From: JBAOHV01 sp964450685
GTDB taxonomy: Bacteria; Actinomycetota; Acidimicrobiia; Acidimicrobiales; Microtrichaceae
Assembly (NCBI GenBank): GCA_964450685.1
Contig: CAYVDN010000009.1
Coordinates: forward strand, 18,863-82,862
Length of the DNA: 64,000 bases
Reading direction: 5' to 3'
Part shown: positions 8,697 through 19,247 of the stretch, in pieces
How the letters are laid out: every line of letters begins with the position of its first letter
How positions within the stretch are numbered: position 1 is the first letter of the stretch
Notes under the pieces: generated by a model
What the model was told of the DNA's origin: nothing
Database searches by the model: none
What the model saw: the letters and a program-made list of their open reading frames with translations, nothing else
Made by a program: the position numbers and the translations under genes

Positions 8697-8721
8697 CTCC
8701 GCACGCCCAAGGTGTGCGGAG
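8697..8721 (+). promoter_or_regulatory. hairpin in the tRNA-Thr 5' leader
   Basis: Arms CTCCGCAC and GTGCGGAG enclose a 9-nt loop and end one or two bases before the mature tRNA. A TATGCT hexamer at 8686-8691 is a plausible -10 box, so the hairpin would sit in the short precursor leader. It may guide RNase P processing or may simply be structural. Confidence 0.45.
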
Positions 8722-8722
8722 T

Positions 8723-8795
8723 GCCCGGGTAGCTCAGTCGGTAGAGCAGCTCACTCGTAATGAGCAGGTCAGGAGTTCGATTCTCCTCTCGGGCT
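8723..8795 (+). tRNA. tRNA-Thr(CGU)
   Basis: Full cloverleaf of 73 nt without an encoded CCA. The acceptor arm GCCCGGG pairs with CTCGGGC (one G-U). The D arm is GCTC/GAGC, the anticodon stem GCTCA/TGAGC has loop CTCGTAA giving anticodon CGT, and the T arm AGGAG/CTCCT encloses TTCGATT. The discriminator base is T. It decodes ACG threonine codons. Confidence 0.95.
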
Positions 8796-8801
8796 CGAAC
8801 A

Positions 8802-8838
8802 GGCCGGACCCCCGTAGTGGGGTCCGGCCGCTTTCGTT
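8802..8838 (+). terminator. rho-independent terminator after tRNA-Thr
   Basis: 11-bp GC-rich stem (GGCCGGACCCC at 8802-8812 with 8819-8829), 6-nt loop, followed by a short T-containing stretch (gctttcgtt). It starts seven bases after the tRNA. Confidence 0.8.
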
Positions 8839-8883
8839 CCCAAGTCGTGACCTTGGGCCCGTCCCACCGTCGGGGCACAGGGC

Positions 8884-8889
8884 TAGGGT
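8884..8889 (+). promoter_or_regulatory. -10 element (leaderless) of the molybdoenzyme operon
   Basis: TAGGGT, seven nucleotides before GTG 8897, with no ribosome-binding site. It is the predicted promoter of the whole 8.9-14.6 kb operon and decides the start of its first gene. Confidence 0.5.
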
Positions 8890-8896
8890 GCGAATC

Positions 8897-9933
8897 GTGA
8901 GCAGCACCACGAGCCGCTTGGACCGCCGAGGAGTCACCTGGGGGGTGATCGGCGTCGCGATCGTGGTCGCCATCACCTTCCTGGGCAGCGGTCAGCTCGT
9001 CTGGTTCGACGCGGCTCTCGTCGGGTACCTGTTCGGTGTCGTCTTCGCCGTGTTCGGCGTGCTCTACCGCTACGCCGTGTGGTTGCGCAGGCCACCGACG
9101 GCGATGCTCAACCGTCGCGGTTGGGACGCCTTCCGTCAGCGCAAGGCGCGCAACGCGGCTGCTCTTCCGGCACTCGTCGCCACTCAGTTGCTCGAGCAGG
9201 GATTCATCCGTCGCCGTTCGTACGCTCGATGGGTGGCGCACCAGCTCGTGTTCTGGGGCTGCATCCTCGCCGGGTTGGTCACCATCCCGCTGACGCTCGG
9301 GCTGTTGCACTTCCAGAGCGTCGGTCAACAGGCCGAGCACTACCAGGTGTACGTGTCCAACCTGGGCACGATGAAGTTCGACGCCGGCAGCATCCTCGGC
9401 TGGCTGATCTTCCACGCGCTCGACATCTCGGCGTTCCTGGTGCTCGGCGGTGTTTTCGTCTTCCTACGTCGCCGTCTCAACGATCCGGGCGCCATGGCGG
9501 TCGAGCGCAGCGGTGACTTCCTGGCGCTGGCGGGGTTGTTCGCGGTGTCGGTCACCGGGCTCTTCCTGACCGTGTCGAGCATGTGGCTGGAGGGTCAGTA
9601 TTACTCGGCGCTCAACACGATCCACGCGCTCACGGTGATCCTCGGGCTCATGTATCTGCCCTTCGGCAAGTTGTTCCACATCTTCCAGCGCCCCGGGAAC
9701 CTCGGTGTCGCCTACTACAAGCGGGCCAACGCCGAGGGCGAACCGGCGGTCTGCCGGCGGTGTGGTGACACGTTCGCCAGCGCCCAGCAGATCGCTGACC
9801 TACAGGCGATCCTGCCGCAGGTCGGCTTCGACTACGACGATGGCGCTGGCGGCAACTACCAGGACACCTGTCCGCGTTGTCGTCGCGCGCAGGTGACCCT
9901 CGCCCAGTCGGCGAGGGTAGGAGGATTCGGCTG

Positions 9934-9934
<1 letters not shown>
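8897..9934 (+). CDS. cytochrome b-like membrane subunit with CXXC tail
   Basis: 345-residue integral membrane protein resembling the gamma/NarI type subunit that anchors molybdoenzymes and takes electrons from quinol. I see about six hydrophobic segments. Several His residues in or near them (VAHQLVFWG, LLHFQS, LIFHALD, NTIHALT, LFHIFQRP) are candidate haem b ligands. The soluble C-terminus has two CXXC pairs (CRRCGDTF, then CPRCRRAQ about 40 residues later), likely a zinc- or iron-binding knuckle, which is unusual for NarI. The start is GTG 8897. The stop overlaps the catalytic subunit start by one base. Electron transfer is inferred from neighbours. Confidence 0.72.
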
Positions 9935-12161
<2,227 letters not shown>

Positions 12162-12165
<4 letters not shown>

Positions 12166-12791
12166 GGACCGGCCACTACGGCATCGACGACAACCCGATC
12201 TTCGTGATCGACCAGAGCCGCTGTATCGGCTGTGAGGCGTGTGTCCAGGCATGCGCCGAATGCGGAACACACCGGGGCCAGTCGCTCATCCACCTGGACC
12301 GGGTCGACCGTGCGGCGAGCACCCAGACCGCGCCGATGGTCTGCATGCACTGCGAGAGCCCGACGTGCGCCCAGGTGTGCCCGGCCGACGCGATCAAGCA
12401 GACCGAGGACGGGGTCGTACAGTCGGCGCTCAAACCGCGTTGCATCGGCTGTTCCAACTGCGTCCTCGCCTGTCCGTTCGGCGTCCCGAAGTACGTCGCC
12501 GAGTTCGACCAGATGATGAAGTGCGACATGTGCATGGACCGCACCTCCGAGGGGTACGCCCCCATGTGCGCGTCGGTGTGCCCCAGCGAGGCCCTCTGGT
12601 ACGGCACGTCCGCGGAGTTCCGGGAACGACGGACGGGCTCACTGCTGCGTGACTTCATGTTCGGGCGTGAGGAGGTGCGCACCAAGGTGTTCACCGTGGT
12701 CGACGACAAGGCGGACGGCCCGCTCGACGTGCTCTCCGGGGTCAAACGTTCCTGGCTCGATGATCCATTCGGTCTCGAGTACGGCGACTGA
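12162..12791 (+). CDS. four-cluster ferredoxin-like electron-transfer subunit
   Basis: 209 residues, beta subunit of the molybdoenzyme. Four Cys clusters are visible: CIGCEACVQAC, CMHCESPTCAQVCP, CIGCSNCVLACP and CDMCMDRT...CASVCP. This is the pattern of DmsB/NrfC/PhsB proteins, which hold four 4Fe-4S centres and carry electrons between membrane and molybdenum subunits. ATG 12162 overlaps the catalytic subunit stop by 4 bp. It has no signal peptide, in keeping with a cytoplasmic complex. Confidence 0.9.
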
Positions 12792-12812
12792 CGGCGAAAG
12801 CGAGGTGGCAGC

Positions 12813-13352
12813 GTGAACGACCAGCACCTGTCCGGTCCTGCCGAGACGGACCAGGACGATCCGGACGCGCCGCTGTGGAAGCGCGACTTCCCCTACCAGG
12901 CCATATCCGAGGAGGAGGTCACCAGGCGGGAGTTCGCCCGCTACCTGCTCGCGGGCGCCGGGACGATCGCGGCGGCCAACGTAGGAATCGCCGCCTGGAC
13001 CCAACTGCGGACGATCAACACCGGCGAACCCCGCGCGATCGTCCCGCTGGCAGAGGTCGCGGTGGGCGACCCCTACCTGTTCAGCTACCCGACATCGGAG
13101 GACCCGGCAATCCTGCTGAGGCTCTCCGACAGCGACGATGACGTCGTCGCATTCAGCCAGAAGTGCACACACCTCGGCTGTGTCGTCTACTACGAGGCTG
13201 AGGAGTCCCGCTGGCACTGCCCCTGTCACGAGGGGAACTTCGAGGTGCGCACCGGCGACGTGATCTCCGGCCCGCCGACCAGGCCGCTCGGGCGGATCGA
13301 CCTGGAGGTACGTGACGACGGTGTGATCTGGGCGATGGGGGCAACGGAATGA
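12813..13352 (+). CDS. Rieske 2Fe-2S protein with Tat-like signal anchor
   Basis: 179 residues. The C-terminal Rieske fold has both ligand boxes, CTHLGC near residue 117 and CPCHEGNF about 15 residues later, followed by GPPTRPLGRI. The N-terminal region contains TRREFARYLLAGAG and a hydrophobic stretch, a good twin-arginine signal, so the cluster should lie outside the membrane, as in bc1/b6f complexes. That contrasts with the apparently cytoplasmic catalytic subunit and suggests a quinol-oxidising module facing outward. GTG 12813 has GAGGTGG upstream. It sits 21 bp after the ferredoxin gene. Confidence 0.9.
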   Translation: MNDQHLSGPAETDQDDPDAPLWKRDFPYQAISEEEVTRREFARYLLAGAGTIAAANVGIAAWTQLRTINTGEPRAIVPLAEVAVGDPYLFSYPTSEDPAILLRLSDSDDDVVAFSQKCTHLGCVVYYEAEESRWHCPCHEGNFEVRTGDVISGPPTRPLGRIDLEVRDDGVIWAMGATE

Positions 13353-13552
13353 GGGCCTCGGACCGCCGCCGCACCTCTTCGTCGGCGGTGGCGGTGTATG
13401 TGATCATCCTCATGGGTTTCCAGGTGTTCCTGGTGACGGTCGCGGTCGAGGCGTTCATGACCGACACCGAGGGCTTGGCGTGGGCGACCGCTGGTGTCTC
13501 GGTCGCGCTCTTCGGGCTGTCGGTGGCCTTCCTGCGCTACCTGCGCCCATGA
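13349..13552 (+). CDS. small two-helix membrane protein
   Basis: 67 residues: a basic N-terminus, then two hydrophobic segments (about 14-35 and 44-62) split by a short acidic loop. I do not recognise a family. It overlaps the Rieske gene and the TDT gene by 4 bp each (ATGA junctions), so it is translated within the operon and is probably a small accessory subunit or anchor of the redox complex. Confidence 0.7.
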   Translation: MRASDRRRTSSSAVAVYVIILMGFQVFLVTVAVEAFMTDTEGLAWATAGVSVALFGLSVAFLRYLRP

Positions 13553-14613
13553 CAGCACCCGCATCACCGACGACCGGCGAGAGCTCTCCGGGTCGCCCCA
13601 ATCCGATCGCGACGCTGTTCCCCGGCTACTTCGCTCTCGTCATGGCGACCGGGATCATCGCGATCGCGTCCAAGCAGCAACGCCTCGACTGGTTGGCAGA
13701 GGGACTGTACGCAGTAGCTGCGGTCGCCTACGTCGTGCTGGTCGTCCTCTTCCTGGCACGTCTGGCGCTGTTCCCGCAGAAGCTCCTCGCGGACATGAAC
13801 AGCCACGCCAAGGGGTTCGCGTTCCTGACGATCGTCGCGGGAACCAACGTGTTGGGCTCGGCGTCGGGGGTGATCAACGGTTGGTGGACGTTGACCGAGA
13901 TCCTCTGGTGGTGCTCCCTGCCGCTCTACGTCGTGCTCCTCTACACAGCGTTGGTGTCCGACATCCTCCGTTCGGAGAAGCCGGCGCTCGGCGCGGGGAT
14001 AAACGGATCCTGGTTCCTGCTCACGGTCGCGACCCAGTCGATCGTCGTCGCCGGTGCTCTGCTGTTGGTGCGCGACCCGAGCGATCTGCTCGCCTTCCTC
14101 CTCGTGGCCGCCTTCTGCCTGGGACTCGTCCTCTACATCGCGGTGATGACGATGCTGTTCCTGCGTTGGACGTTCCAGACACTGGAGCCGACCGAGGCCG
14201 ACCCCCCGGCGTGGATCGCGGCAGGAGCAGTCGCCATCACAGTGCTGGCCGGAACCAACCTGCTGGCGGCCCGCAACGTGTCGTCACGCATTGATGCCCT
14301 GGCTCCGGCGCTCGAGGTGCTGGTGATGATGGCCTGGGCCACAGCGACGTTCTGGTTCCCGGTGATGATCGCGATCGGCGTTTGGCGTCACATTGCGAGA
14401 CGTGTGCCGCTGCGTTACCAGCCGGCCTACTGGGCGCTGGTGTTCCCGCTCGGAATGTACGGAGCATCGACGTTCAAGATGCTCCTCGTGCTCCGCCTGA
14501 GCGGGCTGGCCTGGATCCCTGAGCTCACCCTGGCCGTGGCGCTGACCGCGTGGAGCGCGGCGTTCCTCGGGCTGGCCGTCCAGGGGGCGCGGGCCTTGGC
14601 CGGGCGCCGCTGA
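13549..14613 (+). CDS. TDT family (TehA/SLAC1-like) anion channel or transporter
   Basis: 354 residues with about ten hydrophobic segments. It opens with NPIATLFPGYFALVMATGIIAIA, which fits the tellurite-resistance/dicarboxylate transporter (voltage-dependent anion channel) family. TehA and SLAC1 relatives move nitrate, chloride, sulfite or C4-dicarboxylates. Placed inside the molybdoenzyme operon (4-bp overlap upstream, mobA 8 bp downstream), it most likely moves the enzyme's anionic substrate or product; that is inference. The ATG at 13549 is chosen from the ATGA overlap. Confidence 0.82.
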   Translation: MTAPASPTTGESSPGRPNPIATLFPGYFALVMATGIIAIASKQQRLDWLAEGLYAVAAVAYVVLVVLFLARLALFPQKLLADMNSHAKGFAFLTIVAGTNVLGSASGVINGWWTLTEILWWCSLPLYVVLLYTALVSDILRSEKPALGAGINGSWFLLTVATQSIVVAGALLLVRDPSDLLAFLLVAAFCLGLVLYIAVMTMLFLRWTFQTLEPTEADPPAWIAAGAVAITVLAGTNLLAARNVSSRIDALAPALEVLVMMAWATATFWFPVMIAIGVWRHIARRVPLRYQPAYWALVFPLGMYGASTFKMLLVLRLSGLAWIPELTLAVALTAWSAAFLGLAVQGARALAGRR

Positions 14614-14621
14614 CTGTCACG

Positions 14622-15239
14622 ATGGCAACTTCGAGCGCTGGTAACGGCGTTGCAGCACTGGTGCTCGCCGGCGGTGAAGCAAGACGGTTCGGCTCGGACA
14701 AGACGAGGGAGACGCTCGGGGGACTGACCATCCTCGAGCGGGTGCTCGAGTCGGTCCGACCGCTGGTGGATTCCGTGACCGTCGTCGGCCCATGGGCACC
14801 GCCTGGATGCGGTCGAATCGTCGAGCCGTCACCGCGCCAGGGGCCACTGGCGGCTGTCGCGTTCGGGGTCGGGGTGGTTACAGCGGAATGGGTGCTCGTG
14901 CTCGGTGGGGACCACCCGTTCCTCGTTCCCGAGCTGCTGTCGATGCTCGTCGCTCGATCTGTCGAACTTGGCGACGCTGCTGACGGCGTCGTTCCGGTGT
15001 GCGACGGCCGACCGGAGCCCCTGGTTGCCTGCTACCGGACATCGTCTGTGGCATCAGCAGCCGCTCGACTGGTTGCCGCGGGCGAACGCCGGCTCGGTGC
15101 GTTGCTCGAGGAGATCACCGTCGACTGGGTCGACGAGGAATCGTGGCGACCGGTCGACCCGCAGGGTGCTTCCTTCCGTGATGTCGACACTCCGGCCGAC
15201 CTGGACCGGGCGCGGGGCGAGGACGGCCGCTACTCGTAG
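14622..15239 (+). CDS. mobA: molybdenum cofactor guanylyltransferase
   Basis: 205 residues. Adds GMP to molybdopterin to form the MGD cofactor required by the catalytic subunit encoded upstream. The nucleotide-binding signature LVLAGGEARRFGSDK lies at residues ~11-25, and LGGDHPFLVPE provides the metal-binding acidic motif. ATG 14622 follows the TDT stop by 8 bp. Its 3' end overlaps the convergent moaC-moaB gene by 10 bp. Coupling of MobA to this operon supports bis-MGD use by the enzyme. Confidence 0.9.
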   Translation: MATSSAGNGVAALVLAGGEARRFGSDKTRETLGGLTILERVLESVRPLVDSVTVVGPWAPPGCGRIVEPSPRQGPLAAVAFGVGVVTAEWVLVLGGDHPFLVPELLSMLVARSVELGDAADGVVPVCDGRPEPLVACYRTSSVASAAARLVAAGERRLGALLEEITVDWVDEESWRPVDPQGASFRDVDTPADLDRARGEDGRYS

Positions 15240-16168
15240 CCGCCCTCGTGGGGCTGGGTCACCCGCAGCACCTCGATCAGGTGAACGAGCCCGGGCAGGA
15301 TCGCAGCGAGGGTCTCCTCTGCGCCACGTCGGCTTCCTGGCAGCGTCGCTATGAGTGTCGATCCGGCCAGTCCGGCGACCCCCCGCGACAGCATGGCGTA
15401 CGGGGTCCGCGCCTGGCCGAAGGACCTGGCCGCTTCCATCAGGCCCGGTACCTCGGTGCTCAGCAGCGGACGCACGACCTCGACAGTCTTGTCACGCGGA
15501 CCCAGTCCGGTTCCGCCGACGGTGAACACCGCGTCGAATCGGCCATCCAGCAGCACGCCGAGCCGGTCCCGGAGGTCGTCGGGCTCGTCCGGCATCACCT
15601 GGTACTCGGCGACGTCGAAACCCGCCGTCTCGAGGCCGTCGACGATCGAACGACCGGCCGTGTCCGGCTTGGATCCGGCGGCGACGCTGTCGGACAGAAC
15701 CAGCACCGCTGCCCTGACGGTCGGAGCCGACGTGGACGACAGGACTCTGCCGAACTGCGACTTCCCGCCGGTCTTGCGCACAAGCCGCACGCCGGTGACC
15801 TCGAGACCCTCGGGCACGTGGCCCTTGAGCATGTCGTAGACGCAGAGGGCGGCCTGGGAGACAGCGGACAGGGCCTCCATCTCGACGCCGGTGGGGGCGA
15901 TCGTGCTGACCGTTGCACGGATCGTCAGGGACTGCGTGTCCAACTCGAACTCGACGGTCGTGTCGAGCACGGGGATGGGATGGCAGTGGGGTAGCAGGAA
16001 CGGCGTCTGCTTGACGGCGAGCAGCGCTGCGATCCGGGCGCATTCGAGCACGTCGCCCTTGTCCGCGGTCCCATCCCGGATCACGGTGGCTCCATCGGCG
16101 CCGAGCGACATCGTCGACTCGGCTGTCGCCCGGCGCAGGGTGGTCGGTTTGGTCGTGATGTCTCGCAT
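15230..16168 (-). CDS. bifunctional MoaC-MoaB molybdopterin biosynthesis protein
   Basis: 312-residue fusion. Residues ~1-155 are MoaC (cyclic pyranopterin monophosphate synthase), with KGDVLECARIAALLAVKQT, LLPHCHPIP and the catalytic YDMLKG. Residues ~165-312 are MoaB/MogA (molybdopterin adenylyltransferase-like), with VLVLSDSVAAG, VFTVGGTGLGPRDKTVE and a TLPGSRRGAEE loop. The fusion joins an early and a late pathway step. It is transcribed divergently from moaA, with ATG 16168 preceded by GAGGAACC as ribosome-binding site. Similar MoaC/MoaB fusions are known in other bacteria. Confidence 0.92.
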   Translation of the reverse strand: MRDITTKPTTLRRATAESTMSLGADGATVIRDGTADKGDVLECARIAALLAVKQTPFLLPHCHPIPVLDTTVEFELDTQSLTIRATVSTIAPTGVEMEALSAVSQAALCVYDMLKGHVPEGLEVTGVRLVRKTGGKSQFGRVLSSTSAPTVRAAVLVLSDSVAAGSKPDTAGRSIVDGLETAGFDVAEYQVMPDEPDDLRDRLGVLLDGRFDAVFTVGGTGLGPRDKTVEVVRPLLSTEVPGLMEAARSFGQARTPYAMLSRGVAGLAGSTLIATLPGSRRGAEETLAAILPGLVHLIEVLRVTQPHEGGYE

Positions 16169-16197
16169 GGTTCCTCGGGCGTGGTCTGTCGGGGCGA

Positions 16198-16228
16198 AGG
16201 ATACCCAGCCGGGTGGCGGCGCTAACCT
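16198..16228. promoter_or_regulatory. divergent promoters for moaC-moaB and moaA
   Basis: Minus strand: TATCCT at 16203-16198, giving a leader of about 25 nt with a ribosome-binding site. Plus strand: TAACCT at 16223-16228, six nucleotides before the moaA ATG, so leaderless. The two -10 boxes are only about 20 bp apart. No room remains for a Moco riboswitch upstream of moaA. Confidence 0.5.
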
Positions 16229-16234
16229 CGGTCG

Positions 16235-17287
16235 ATGCAGTTGCTCCGCGATCCGGTCCTGGTCGGCGCAGCAGTCGCTGACCGGCGTGGGCGACCGTTG
16301 CGCGACCTGCGCGTGTCGGTGACCGACCGCTGCAACCTGCGTTGCTCGTACTGCATGCCCGAGGAGCACTACCAGTGGCTTCCCCATGAGTCGCACCTTT
16401 CGGCGGGTGAGTTGGCCACGTTGATCGAGGCGTTCGTGGCGGTGGGGGTCCGCAAGGTCCGGCTGACCGGCGGAGAACCGCTGCTGCGGCGTGATCTGCC
16501 CGATCTGGTCGCCCGCACAGCAGCGGTCCCGCAGGTGGAGGATCTCGCGCTGACGACCAACGGGACGATGCTCGCGGCTGCCGCCCACGACCTGCGGGCG
16601 GCAGGCCTGGGGCGGGTCACGGTCAGCCTCGACACCCTCCGCCCGGAGCGCCACCTCGCGCTCACCCGACGGGACAACCACGCGGATGTCCTCGCCGGAC
16701 TCGAGGCGGTCGCAGCGGCCGGATTCGCGGGTACCAAGGTGAACACCGTCGTGATCCGTGGGGTGAACGACGACGAACTGGTCGACTTGGTGCGCTTCGC
16801 CAGCTCTGCTCGTGCCGAGGTGCGCTTCATCGAGTACATGGACGTCGGCGGTGCCACCAGGTGGTCACCCGACGCGGTGGTCACCGCAGCCGAGATCCTC
16901 GAACGACTGACCGACACGCTGGGCCCGGTGGTCGCAGCGCCCGCACGGCCATCCGCGCCTGCCCGCAGGTACTCGACCGCCGACGGTCACACGTTCGGGA
17001 TCGTCGCATCGACGACGACACCGTTCTGTTCGACCTGTGATCGCAGCCGTCTGACATCGGACGGGCACTGGTACCACTGCCTCTACGCGGTCGATGGCAT
17101 CGACCTGGGCAGCGTGGTCCGCCGCGGGGTGGACACCGAGTCCCTGGCTGCCAACATCCGGGACCGGTGGGCGGAGCGCGAGGACCAGGGTGCTCTCGAC
17201 CGACTCGGACTCGAGGACCGCCGGGCGACACCGGTGCAGATACTGCGAGCAGACCCACACCGTGAGATGCACACACGTGGTGGCTGA
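16235..17287 (+). CDS. moaA: GTP 3',8-cyclase
   Basis: Radical-SAM enzyme that starts molybdopterin synthesis from GTP. 350 residues. The SAM cluster is CNLRCSYC (CX3CX2C) near residue 32, with KVRLTGGEPLLR behind it. The second cluster is formed by CSTCDRSRLTSDGHWYHCL near the C-terminus. The protein ends in Gly-Gly, the C-terminal pair needed for activity. TAACCT lies six nucleotides before ATG. It heads the moaA-moaD-moaE-moeA run. Confidence 0.96.
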   Translation: MQLLRDPVLVGAAVADRRGRPLRDLRVSVTDRCNLRCSYCMPEEHYQWLPHESHLSAGELATLIEAFVAVGVRKVRLTGGEPLLRRDLPDLVARTAAVPQVEDLALTTNGTMLAAAAHDLRAAGLGRVTVSLDTLRPERHLALTRRDNHADVLAGLEAVAAAGFAGTKVNTVVIRGVNDDELVDLVRFASSARAEVRFIEYMDVGGATRWSPDAVVTAAEILERLTDTLGPVVAAPARPSAPARRYSTADGHTFGIVASTTTPFCSTCDRSRLTSDGHWYHCLYAVDGIDLGSVVRRGVDTESLAANIRDRWAEREDQGALDRLGLEDRRATPVQILRADPHREMHTRGG

Positions 17288-17290
17288 ACC

Positions 17291-17560
17291 ATGCGGGGGG
17301 CCTTCCCGATGCGGGTGACGGTCGCCTGCCACGGCCCGGCACGACGGGAGGCAGGGGCGGAGACGGTCACAGTGGAACTGCCCGACGGCTCGAACGTGTC
17401 CGACCTCGTCGAGGTGCTGGCGAGCCACGGCGCCGGACTCGCTGCACTGCTGCCCACGTGTGCGATCGCGATAGGCGAGAAGATCGTCGGCCCGGACGAG
17501 AGGATCGACGCGGCCCACGCCCATGACGTCGCACTGCTTCCACCGGTCGCGGGAGGATGA
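17291..17560 (+). CDS. moaD: molybdopterin synthase sulfur carrier subunit
   Basis: 89-residue ubiquitin-like protein ending in PPVAGG; the terminal Gly-Gly is thiocarboxylated and donates sulfur through MoaE. It starts 3 bp after moaA. A second ATG at 17309 (MRVTVACHG) would give a more typical 83 residues and is equally possible. It overlaps moaE by 4 bp. Confidence 0.88.
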   Translation: MRGAFPMRVTVACHGPARREAGAETVTVELPDGSNVSDLVEVLASHGAGLAALLPTCAIAIGEKIVGPDERIDAAHAHDVALLPPVAGG

Positions 17561-18027
17561 CCGCAGTGACCCCTTATCCCCGGATCCAGCAGACCGAGTT
17601 GGACCCGGTCGGACTGATCGCAGCGACACAGCGCCCGGACTGCGGGGCGCTGGCGACGTTCGTCGGAGTCGTACGCGACAACCACGACGGTAGAGCCGTG
17701 GTCTCGCTCGAGTACACCGCCCACGAACGCATCGCCGAGCACACGATCCGCGAGATCGAACAGGAAGTGCTGGCCGAGTTCGGAGTGGCCGAGTGCCGGG
17801 TGGTGCACAGGGTCGGGAAGCTGGCGATCGGCGACGCCGCGATCGTCGCAGTCGTCCGCTCCGGTCACCGGGCCGAGGCGTTCGCCGCTGTCGCCGAGGT
17901 GGTCGACCGGGTCAAGCACCGCGCTCCGATCTGGAAGGAGGAGCACTACACCGACGGCACCAGCGCGTTTGTTCAAGGATGCTCGATCGCTCCTTCCACC
18001 GCGGAGTCGACGGAGACCCCGGCGTGA
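17557..18027 (+). CDS. moaE: molybdopterin synthase catalytic subunit
   Basis: 156 residues. Converts precursor Z to molybdopterin with MoaD. Family marks are GALATFVGVVRDNHDGR near residue 29, LEYTAHE, the central RVGKLAIGDAAIVAVVRSGHR and the active-site IWKEEHYTDG. The extra ~15 residues at the C-terminus (Ser/Thr/Glu-rich) are not conserved in the family. It overlaps moaD and moeA by 4 bp each. Confidence 0.95.
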   Translation: MTAVTPYPRIQQTELDPVGLIAATQRPDCGALATFVGVVRDNHDGRAVVSLEYTAHERIAEHTIREIEQEVLAEFGVAECRVVHRVGKLAIGDAAIVAVVRSGHRAEAFAAVAEVVDRVKHRAPIWKEEHYTDGTSAFVQGCSIAPSTAESTETPA

Positions 18028-19226
18028 CGACGGTCGACGAGGTGAGCGCGCTCGTCGACGCAATGGTGGCGCCGCTGGACTCCGAACAGCTGGACGTGCT
18101 CGACGCGGTGGGACGGGTGCTGTCCGCCTCCCCGGTGGCGGCCCACGCGCTGCCTCTGTTCGACCAGAGCGCTATGGACGGCTACGCCGTGGCGCACAGC
18201 GACATCTCCGACGCGCCGGTCACCTTGCCCGTCAGCATCGAGGTGGCTGCCCGAGGGCACACGACGATGCCCCAGTTGTCCCCCGGCACGGCGGCCCGTG
18301 TGTTCACCGGTGGCCTCCTGCCTGACGGGGCGGACACCATCGTCCGCCAGGAGCTCACGACCTCCGTCACCGGCGGCGTCCGGTTCGACGAAGCGGTCGA
18401 GCCCGGGACCGATGTCCGCCGACGTGGTGAGGAGCTGTCGACGGGTGCCGCCATGTGCGAACCGGGCACGATGCTCAACCCGGGCCTCCTCGGCGCTCTG
18501 GTCGTCGCAGGGGTGACCGAGGTCTCGGTGAGACGCCGGCCACGGGTGGGCATCGTCGTCACCGGCGACGAGATAGTCGCGCCCGGCGCGGGCCTATCAC
18601 TCGGCCAGGTTACTGACAGCAACGGACCGCTGCTGGCAGCGACCTTGCGGGGATGGGGTCTCGAGACGGTTCGCAACGGCCGAGCCGGAGACGATCCGGA
18701 CCTGATCGCCGCAGCAGTCGACGACGCTGCCCGCGACGCGGATCTTGTCATCACGACCGGTGGCGTGTCGGTCGGGGACTACGACCTGGTGCCAGTGGTG
18801 GCGGAGCGGCTCGGTTTCAACAGGGTGCTCTGGAAGGTCGCCCAGCGACCCGGCGGGCCGCTGTATGTGGCCGAGCGCGACGGGACCGTGCTCGTCGGGC
18901 TCCCCGGCAACCCTGCCGCCGTGTTCGTCAACCTGCATGTGCACATCCGGCGGATCCTCGACCGATTCGCCGGTCTGGACCCCGCGTCACGGTGGCAGCG
19001 GGGTGTGTGCGTCTCGCGACCCCCGTCCGCTCCCGGCAGGGTCATGTGGGCGCGCTGTTCTATGTCCACCGACCCCGACGGGGTGGTGCATCTCCAGCCG
19101 CTGTCGCGGCAGGGCTCGCACATGCTCTCCAACCTGGCTGACGCCGACGCGCTGGTGCGTGTCGACCCGGATGCGGATCTAGACCGGCCTGCCCTGGTGC
19201 TGCCCTGGACCCCGTTGGTCCACTGA
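18024..19226 (+). CDS. moeA: molybdopterin molybdenumtransferase
   Basis: 400 residues from GTG 18024 (4-bp overlap with moaE). Inserts molybdate into adenylated molybdopterin. The MoeA architecture is visible: QSAMDGYAVA near residue 50, GAD-type VFTGGLLPDGADTIV, the MPT-binding VGIVVTGDEI...VTDSNGPLL region, TTGGVSVGDYD, and VLVGLPGNPAAVFV near 300. A C-terminal beta domain of ~70 residues completes it. Last gene of the cofactor run; a convergent gene begins 21 bp later. Confidence 0.95.
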   Translation: MTTVDEVSALVDAMVAPLDSEQLDVLDAVGRVLSASPVAAHALPLFDQSAMDGYAVAHSDISDAPVTLPVSIEVAARGHTTMPQLSPGTAARVFTGGLLPDGADTIVRQELTTSVTGGVRFDEAVEPGTDVRRRGEELSTGAAMCEPGTMLNPGLLGALVVAGVTEVSVRRRPRVGIVVTGDEIVAPGAGLSLGQVTDSNGPLLAATLRGWGLETVRNGRAGDDPDLIAAAVDDAARDADLVITTGGVSVGDYDLVPVVAERLGFNRVLWKVAQRPGGPLYVAERDGTVLVGLPGNPAAVFVNLHVHIRRILDRFAGLDPASRWQRGVCVSRPPSAPGRVMWARCSMSTDPDGVVHLQPLSRQGSHMLSNLADADALVRVDPDADLDRPALVLPWTPLVH

Positions 19227-19247
19227 CGACACCGGTGGAACCTGTGG

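Noticed and set aside
16169..16234. Moco riboswitch upstream of moaA or moaC-moaB
   Set aside because: Only 66 bp separate the two starts and both promoters occupy most of it; there is no room for the aptamer.
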